Shown: positions 57,015 to 64,000 of the stretch, one piece after another
How the letters are laid out: each line of letters starts with the position of its first letter
How positions within the stretch are numbered: the stretch's first letter is position 1
Source of the DNA: Leuctra nigra
Taxonomy: Eukaryota; Arthropoda; Insecta; Plecoptera; Leuctridae
DNA: 64,000 bases
Assembly (NCBI GenBank): GCA_934045905.1
Contig: OW203763.1
Coordinates: forward strand, 42,313,172-42,377,171
Direction: 5' to 3'
Program-made: the position numbers and the translations under genes
The notes under the pieces: model-generated
Databases searched by the model: none
What the model was told of the DNA's origin: nothing
Seen by the model: only the letters and a program-made list of their open reading frames with translations

Positions 57015-58632
57015 CAGAACAACACATACTCGACCACGGCATCAAAATTCTCCTTCCAGGGAATAAGCTTTAGTCAAGTGTATACATATTTCAAGAGTAT
57101 AAAATCAAATGCGGTGGGAACGGACGGGATTTCGTTCAAAATGCTCAGCCTTTGTCTACCCTACTGTATAGCCGAACTTACATTTATAATTAATCAATGC
57201 CTTGAACAAGGGTATTTCCCACAAATATGGAAAGTTGCTACAATCATACCGCTTCCAAAGAACAATAATCCAACTCAACTTAAAGATCTTCGACCCGTAA
57301 GCCTTCTATCGGTAGTGTCTAAAATTGCGGAGAAGTCAATTTTCTTTCAACTGAGTAACTACTGTACGGAAAACAACATTATTCCTCAGTGGCAATCCGG
57401 TTTCAGAAATAAGCACAGTACGACGACATCACTAACTTGCATTATAGACGATATTGTTAGAGCCACGGATAAGGGATTAATTACAACAATGGTACTACTT
57501 GATTACTCTAAAGCATTTGATAGTATAAGTCATGAACTTTTGCTAGCAAAATTATCGTACTTTGGGTTAAGTAACACTGCAATTTCTTTATTCAAACCTT
57601 ATCTCTCAAAAAGACTACAGAAGGTTATCATAGGCTCATCAGTGTCAGACACGAAGGAAATAACCTCAGGGGTGCCCCAAGGATCTATACTTGGTCCTCT
57701 GTTATTCAACATTTTCACTTCAGATCTTACTAGTGGGTTATCGCACTGCGTAGTGCACTGTTATGCTGATGACACCCAAATATACTATTCATATAAACCT
57801 TCTGAAATCAAACAAGCAGTTGATAAAATAAACAGTGATCTCAGCTTCTTGGAAGTTTCTTCGGATCAGCATGCACTAATACTGAACCCCACCAAGTCTA
57901 ACGTCATACACTATGGAAGCCACAAAAATGTAAAACTTGTATATACCAAACGAAATTTGTTTAAAATGGAAATATCTTGCCGGTAGTGGAGACTGTTAGA
58001 AACCTAGGGCTGTATTTCGATAAAGAACTAAGATTTAAAAAGCACGTGACGACTTTAATACAATCTTGCTATGCCAAGCTGAAGCACTTGTATAATTTCA
58101 GAAACATTTTATCACAAAAACTGAAGTTGCTATTAGTAGAATCTCTTATTATCTCTCGATTTGATTACTGTGATATTGCATACGGCCCCTGTCTGGACCT
58201 TGTAAGTGTGAATCGTTTACAAACTGCTCAGAACGCATGCCTGCGTTTCGCTTTAAATATAAATAAGTTCGATAGAGTAGCGAAAAAACACAATCACATA
58301 TCACATTTATATAAACCAAATGGATGGCTTAAATTGTTTAATAGGAGGCTACTATATACCGGATCGTTTGTAAAAAGGTCATGATGACTGGTGGACCTGC
58401 ATATCTCCGAAACCAGTTAGTGTTGCGCAGTGCATCTCACAACAGAAATGTTCGAAACAAAAATGCCCTCTCTCTGTGCTCTCACTCTACTACATTTTTC
58501 AAAAGATCTTTCACATATAAAGCAGTCCACGTTTACAATAGCCTACCTTTGAACTTAGTTGAATGTAAAAGTATAGTTGCTTTCAAATCAGATTTTAAAA
58601 CAAAATTGGTATTACAGTCGTCAAGCTCGTAA
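57015..58632 (+). pseudogene. LINE reverse transcriptase
   Basis: 57078-57986 has KSNAVGTDGISFKML, ATIIPLPKNNNPTQLKDLRP, GFRNKHSTTTSL, LLDYSKAFDSISHELL, SGVPQGSILGPLLFNI and the catalytic CYADDTQIYYS. A shift at about 57965 leads to 57977-58384 (VRNLGLYFDKELRFKKHV, RFDYCDIAYG). A stop and shift near 58384 leads to 58381-58632 (LSLCSHSTTFFKRSFTYKAV). The full RT is present but has at least two breaks. The catalytic residues are intact. Confidence 0.9.
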
Positions 58633-59119
58633 CAAGCGTGTGTAATCGTTTTAAGTGTGTGAATGCTTCTCTCCGTAAATTGATTTTGTTACCTACTATT
58701 TTCTCATTTTTTCTCTTAATGTTGGGTGCACATTGTGAGTGAGCAGTTAAATTTTGAGCTACCTACTATTAACATTGCATTAGAGTTCCAAAACATAGTA
58801 CTTAGTTAGACATAAGAACTTAGTCTTAAGGATAATATTAGAATATATTGTTGTATAGCCCATACTTTGTATCACTGAAGTGGTTAAGTGTAAGAGAAGC
58901 CTTGGCTTAACTTCGCCACATTTACAATAAAGACGATTTCTATTCTATTTTATTCTATAATTATGAAAAAATCAATTTCGGCATTCCAATCGAGCGGAAT
59001 TACATTTGCTCCCCTACTATAATGAAATCAAAAGAAATCAAAAGATATTTTAAAGAAAATCAACAATAAAAAAATTAGAAAAAATCAAATCAGAAAAAAA
59101 TAAAAAAATTGTCGATTTG

Positions 59120-59694
59120 TCAACCGCCCGCGCTGGCCAACATGCCAAAATATATACACTTTTTAAAATTGGCATCTCTGGTTTTCGTTGTTTGGCCCGA
59201 CGGCTCAGGTCAAATTTTTTCCGATAGAGCTGAAGTTTTGCACACATACTTGAGTTTAGAAAGCTTCCCTCCGATTGGTTCAAAATTGAAAATATCGCCC
59301 TTTTGGTTGACAATCAAAATGTTCCAACTAAGTTAAATTTTGAATAGACATTCGACTATCATTTTCTCTTATTTTACAAGCTTACAGCACAATCGGTAGA
59401 GAAAGTAAATTACATTAAATAGAATGTCAGAACAGATTTTAATCGACATTTAATTTCCAGATTTTCATTCAGATTTTAGTTTTATCTTTGATTTTCTTTA
59501 TGGATTTAGAGTGTATAGTCTCATTGTATATTCTCAGTTTCAATGAAGATCAGGTAATTTTATTTTGATCGAGTAGATCATATTTTAATTCACTATTTGG
59601 TTGTACTATTATCTGTGCGTTGCGATATTCCGGTTGGAGATGTTACGCGTTTCGGGGCTCGCTCATCAACGCGTTACATAGAGCGTTTTCCTAG
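59120..59694 (+). mobile_element. Helitron-like family A, 5'-truncated copy A7
   Basis: CGATAGAGCTGAAGTTTTGC at about 59221 matches the family body, and the end reads CTCATCAACGCGTTACATAG then AGCGTTTTCCTAG, followed by T. The start motif is missing. Confidence 0.7.
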
Positions 59695-59961
59695 TGTGTA
59701 AACATATTTGACCCAGGTCAAACCCTGGGTACACACCCGTTGTCGTAAACCAAACTGTTTGATCCCAACTTGAGAAGCCCATGAAAGGTGGACTTCTATT
59801 CATTTTAATGTGTACAAAACAATTACATGAAGTACATTTCACATCATGTCAAAAGACTTCCATCGTATTGAGATAGCATCAGTTGAAAATATTGAAAATA
59901 GTGGTTGTTGAAAATATGTTTATAGCACATTAATTGAAACATATTAAATTTGTAAACATAA

Positions 59962-62900
59962 TCCCAGAAAAAAACACTCCGTGTAAAAAAGGCAGCCAAG
60001 TCTCTTTACTTTAAAAAAATTCAACACCGAAAAGGAGTGATATCAAAAAAGGAGCCAAGTCAATGACATTTCCAAATATTTAATCGTATTTTTGAAATAA
60101 AAGAATAAACACCGAGAAATACTTTACAAAAGGACTTGGCGCATCGTTTTTTTAAAGACCTCATTCAATACTAAAAGTGGAAAGAAATTTAAAGTAGTTA
60201 CATTTTCCTCTTTCTATTAGAGCCAGAAACTATGAATCAAGCTACTTTTAGTAATGGCTATTTTATAGTTTTGTCAATGGCAATAGTAGAAAGATTTCAT
60301 GCTGTATTATAAGGATGGAAGAATTAAATAACAATTGGAAGTGGGCTCATACATATTCTTATAGCACTGTTAATATGGTGATATTAGAAGGGTATCTTTT
60401 CATAATTTGATCTTGACTGAAGGAAATCATGAAACGTTGTCAAATAATTACGAACTGTCTTTGGAACACTATTATATATTTTTGAAGTGTCAAGTGTATA
60501 AAGTTAAATTTTTTAATAGAAATTCAATGTGACTATGTACTTTGTGAAATGTTTTGTTATAAAATGTGGATTAATAGAAATGTATTTCATGATGAGAAGG
60601 TTTAACGCATGAGACTTAATTATGTTGACCACGAAACAATATTACGAATATAACTAAATATTGTGTATTTATAGAAAACATAGGCAACAAGTTTTATCGC
60701 GTACGTACATATTCTAATAGATAATATTTTACAGTAGGTATGTATAATATGGAATTGAAAGATGTTTCTCTATTATTCTAAAAATTCTAAATGACGGTTG
60801 TATATCAATGGCATATGCTTATAAATCAAAAAATGAATTTAAAAAAACGATGCGCCAAGTCCTTTTGTAAAGTATTTCTCGGTGTTTATTCTTTTATTTC
60901 AAAAATACGATTAAATATTTGGAAATGTCATTGACTTGGCTCCTTTTTTGATATCACTCCTTTTCGGTGTTGAATTTTTTAAAAGTAAAGTGACTTGGCC
61001 GCCTTTTTAACACGGAGTGTTTTTTTCTGGGATATCACTTCTTTTGTCAGTTTATTCATACAGCTTGTAGCACATGTCCGAGCAGGGACTAATTTCTTTA
61101 AAAAAATACGCCTCAACCGATTTGCTTACTAAGAAAAGTTGCGTTTGGTATAAGATGAAAATGATTATCCAAGAAGAATAGCTTAAGTTTCGTTATAATC
61201 GATCCAGCCGTTTTCGATATATGACGTCACTTCCGGTTTTGAAATAGCGGCCGAAAATAATGTCGTCTTGAATTCATAATTATAAGTCCTACATAATTGC
61301 ACAATTTGGTTGCAATCGGTACAGACGATTTCGATATATGACGTCACTTCCGGTTTAACCAATGGCGGCCGAAAATAATGTCGTCTTTTTATCCATAATT
61401 ATAAGTCCTACATATTCCAAAATTTAGTTGCAATCGGTACAGCCTTTTTCGATATATGACGTCCCTTCCGGTTTTAACAATAGCGGCCGAAAATAATGTC
61501 GTCTTTAATTCATAATTATTAGTCCTCCATATTTCCAAAATTTGGTTGCAATCGGTACAGACGATTTCGACATATGACGTCACTTCCGGTTTTAACAATG
61601 GCGGCCGAAAACAATGTCGTCTTTAATTAATAATTATAAGTCCTACACATTTCCAAAATTTGGTTGCTATCGGTACAGCCGTTTTTGATATATGACGTTA
61701 CTTCCGGTTTTCACAATGGCGGCCAAAAATAATGTCGTCTTTAATCCAAAATTATAATTCCTACATATTTCCAAAATTTGGTTGCAATCGGTACAGCCGT
61801 TTTCGATATATGACGTCACTTCCGGTTTTAACAATGGCGGCCGAAAATAATGTCGTATTTCATTCATAATTATTAGTCCTCCATATTTCCAAAATTTGGT
61901 TGCAATCGGTACAGCTGTTTTCAATATATGACGTCACTTCCGGTTTTAAAAATGGCGGCCGAGAACACTGCAACCTTGAATTTATAATTATTTACAAAGT
62001 AGGTTTACTAAATATCTATTTAAAAGTATAAAGTGGTGAATTTAGTGTCAATTATCATATTTATGACGTCATTTAGCATATTTATGACGTCATTTCCGGT
62101 ATAGGTAATAGGAAAACAATCTAGTTGATACTTTATGAACGACCATCTGAATTCATAATCCCTATATTTCCGTAAAATCGGTCTTGCCGTTTGTAATATA
62201 TGACGTCACTACCGGTTTCATTTAGTGGTTCCTGCCGCCATTTCCGGTACCGTTAATTTGTTTATACATTTTTCACAATTGAGTTTAAAAAAAAATCGCA
62301 GAATGAATACGCAGGAGCTAGTTCAGTTGCAAACGGTACAGGCGTTTTAGATATATTACGTCACTTCCGGTTTCAGGAATGGCGGCCGAGAACACTGCAA
62401 CCTTGAATTTATAATTTGTATTGTCTATGTTACAATGTAAGTTACTTATGTATGTATTTTAAGTAAAATTTGTTGAAATAAGTTAAATATTGCGTGTTTA
62501 TGACGTCACTTCCGGTTCAGAAAATAAGAAAATATTTATTTTTTTATTGATACTTCATATAGATGACCGTCTAAATCGAATGGCGCTAATTTCTTTCTAA
62601 TCGGTTTAGACGTTTTTGAGATATGACGTCACTTCCGGTTTAAAAATGGCGGCACAAAAATCACAAGGGGCTAGGTATCATCAGACGCCAAAAGTGCATA
62701 TGTGGTAAAAATTTCAGGTTGATCGGTTTAGCCGTTTAGGCTGTGGCGGTGATAGCAACTTTTCGGGAATCATCAGAATCATCATCATCATCATCTGAAG
62801 AAGAAAGCGGTGTAATTTCACGATTTTCACTGTCCTCTAGGTCGTAAACGGCATGACTGGTTGTTGTCGCGTGATGTATATGTTGTCAGGTTGGCCATAG

Positions 62901-63091
62901 CTCAAAATTAAGACATTTCACAACAATGAGAGATTTTCCATTGTTGAGATCCAGTAGGCCGAAAATGCCATGTTGTTGCTTACAGTAAAAGTAGTTGGTC
63001 TGCTCCTCAGTTTATATAGGCATTTACGGTTTGTTGAGTGACTGTGAGTGTACGGTACGACTTGGCTGAGTGGAGCGACCGCTCCACTAGA
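59962..63091 (+). mobile_element. Helitron-like family B, complete copy B4
   Basis: TCCCAGAAAAAAACACTCCG at the start after A, terminal hairpin and CTAGA at the end before T. Arms at 59962-60145 and 60843-61035, loop 60146-60842 inverted relative to B2, then the tandem array and a shared 3' end. An (ATC)n run lies near 62770. No Rep/helicase ORF. Confidence 0.85.
61190..61985 (+). repeat. 118-bp tandem array, seven copies, in B4
   Basis: GGTTGCAATCGGTACAG recurs at 61308, 61426, 61543, 61662, 61780 and 61898, with an earlier variant near 61193. Each unit carries TGACGTCA (or one change), CTTCCGGTTT and a form of ATGGCGGCCGA. ORFs such as 61389-61924 on the minus strand follow the repeat. Confidence 0.9.
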
Positions 63092-64000
63092 TAGTCGAAA
63101 TGCATAAACTGCACAGACACTTGTGGTTTTGTTCTCGAAAAATTGTGTAAACTCCCTGAAGCTGTCTTGAAATCACCAGCCAGCCGCGCTATGCTCAGCC
63201 TGTTAGTCGGCAGGCGGAGGCTCAACGTTTCGGACGTGTGGTGCTGGTGCGCCATTAGTGTGATTAAGGCCATACATGCACGATTTTCATATCCTTCTTT
63301 TCGATTGAATATTATTCCAACCTATCTTAAGAACACACTCTGACCCTCCAAAAAAATTTAAAAAAATTTGTTGTCAAATTTTTTCCCAAATTTTTAACTC
63401 GAGTTATATTCGAGTCCCACTTCTGCCCCGATGACCGTAGGACATTCAAATTTACACGATATATAGAGATTAATAATATGTACATCCTATTATTTTTTGT
63501 TTATTTTTATTTTTAAAAATGGAATTTTACCGACTGTTTTAATTTTCATCAAAACTTGTATTATCTCGTAGATAATTGTTGTATGAATTGCAAGTAAAAT
63601 TAAGAAACTAGTGATGTAGGTGTAGACATGACGAACATTTTAAGACATCATGCGACTCAATAGTCATACTTATAGCCGAGTGGGACCTAAATCTTTGTGC
63701 CGCAAAAATCCCTATACTAATAAGCTGTGTGAAGCGGGAAGCATAGCTTGTGCAATAGTAAGAATGCGAGGTTTTGTCTAGACCCCGCCCACCAGTCTCG
63801 GCGTCAACAGCAGGTTCGTGCCTGCAGCGTGAATGGCTGAGCGTTATCGCCCCAGGCAGATAAGAAATAGGTTTATATTTAGTACTGAAGACTTGAATGA
63901 ACAGTTTGATCTTCAAAACAAATAACGAAATACCAAATGAAAACAATATTTTTCTTGGGTGTTGATGATAAATATCATTGCGTCATAAAGTATAAGCCAT
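63092..64000. other. No gene seen
   Basis: The open frame at 63608-63946 on the minus strand overlaps a GC-richer block (63770-63870) but shows no domain I recognise. Confidence 0.35.

Larger units (their letters stand above)
54557..58956 (+). mobile_element. LINE (Jockey/CR1-like), 5'-truncated and interrupted
   Basis: 54600-54896 encodes the region before RT (KMMKLRDQAFKNFKR, SEKRAFLETKL); RT follows at 57014-58632. The tail TTTCTATTCTATTTTATTCT ends near 58956, inside the fold-back arm. Interrupted at 54897-56976. Confidence 0.8.

Noticed and set aside
61389..61924. Minus-strand ORFs in the 118-bp array
   Set aside because: Repeat-derived frames with no domain; they break and restart with unit variation.
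63608..63946. 112-residue minus-strand ORF as a gene
   Set aside because: No recognised domain, splice context or homology cue. Left as unassigned.

Overview
This is a eukaryotic, almost certainly arthropod, window. It is AT-rich and built mostly from transposable elements nested in each other: BEL/Pao and other LTR elements, RTE and other LINEs, Penelope-like fragments, Helitron-like elements, MITEs, and tRNA- and 5S-derived SINEs. A hemipteran would fit this repeat style, but I cannot name the species. There is one 200-bp assembly gap (42973-43172).

Layout. 1-21112: one long LTR retrotransposon with a gag-like ORF, a 39-bp coding minisatellite and no reverse transcriptase. Its 5' LTR is split by two Helitron-like elements of 'family B'; the first of these holds a reverse family-B copy, which itself holds a 'family A' Helitron-like element. 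Its gag ORF is split by an RTE-type LINE, which is split in turn by another family A copy. 22342-42054: the only likely host gene, a six-coding-exon F-box/leucine-rich-repeat protein on the minus strand (464 residues by my splice model). Its introns are filled with MITEs, Helitron-like copies, a Penelope-like fragment and, in intron 2, a degenerate DDE-type transposase gene on the opposite strand that was itself hit by three insertions. 43485-50350: a LINE fragment interrupted by a decayed BEL/Pao retrotransposon. 50801-53416: a truncated family B copy next to head-to-head Penelope-like fragments. 53517-59694: A-rich sequence, a fold-back element, a second LINE with an inserted family A copy and a possible captured HTH exon. 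59962-63091: a complete family B copy carrying a tandem array. No gene was seen in the last 0.9 kb.

Main discovery candidates. Both Helitron-like families insert between A and T without a target-site duplication. This is shown by filled and empty sites inside the window: the two LTR copies, pairs of related repeats, and reading frames restored by removing the insert. Family B also has long inverted arms around an internal segment of about 700 bp. That segment lies in opposite orientation in two copies, and each copy's two arms share private variants, as if the segment flips and the arms are homogenised. The family B body repeatedly carries a composite of motifs resembling CREB/ATF, ETS and YY1 sites. 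All element names 'A' and 'B' are mine. Coordinates of repeat edges come from reading by eye.
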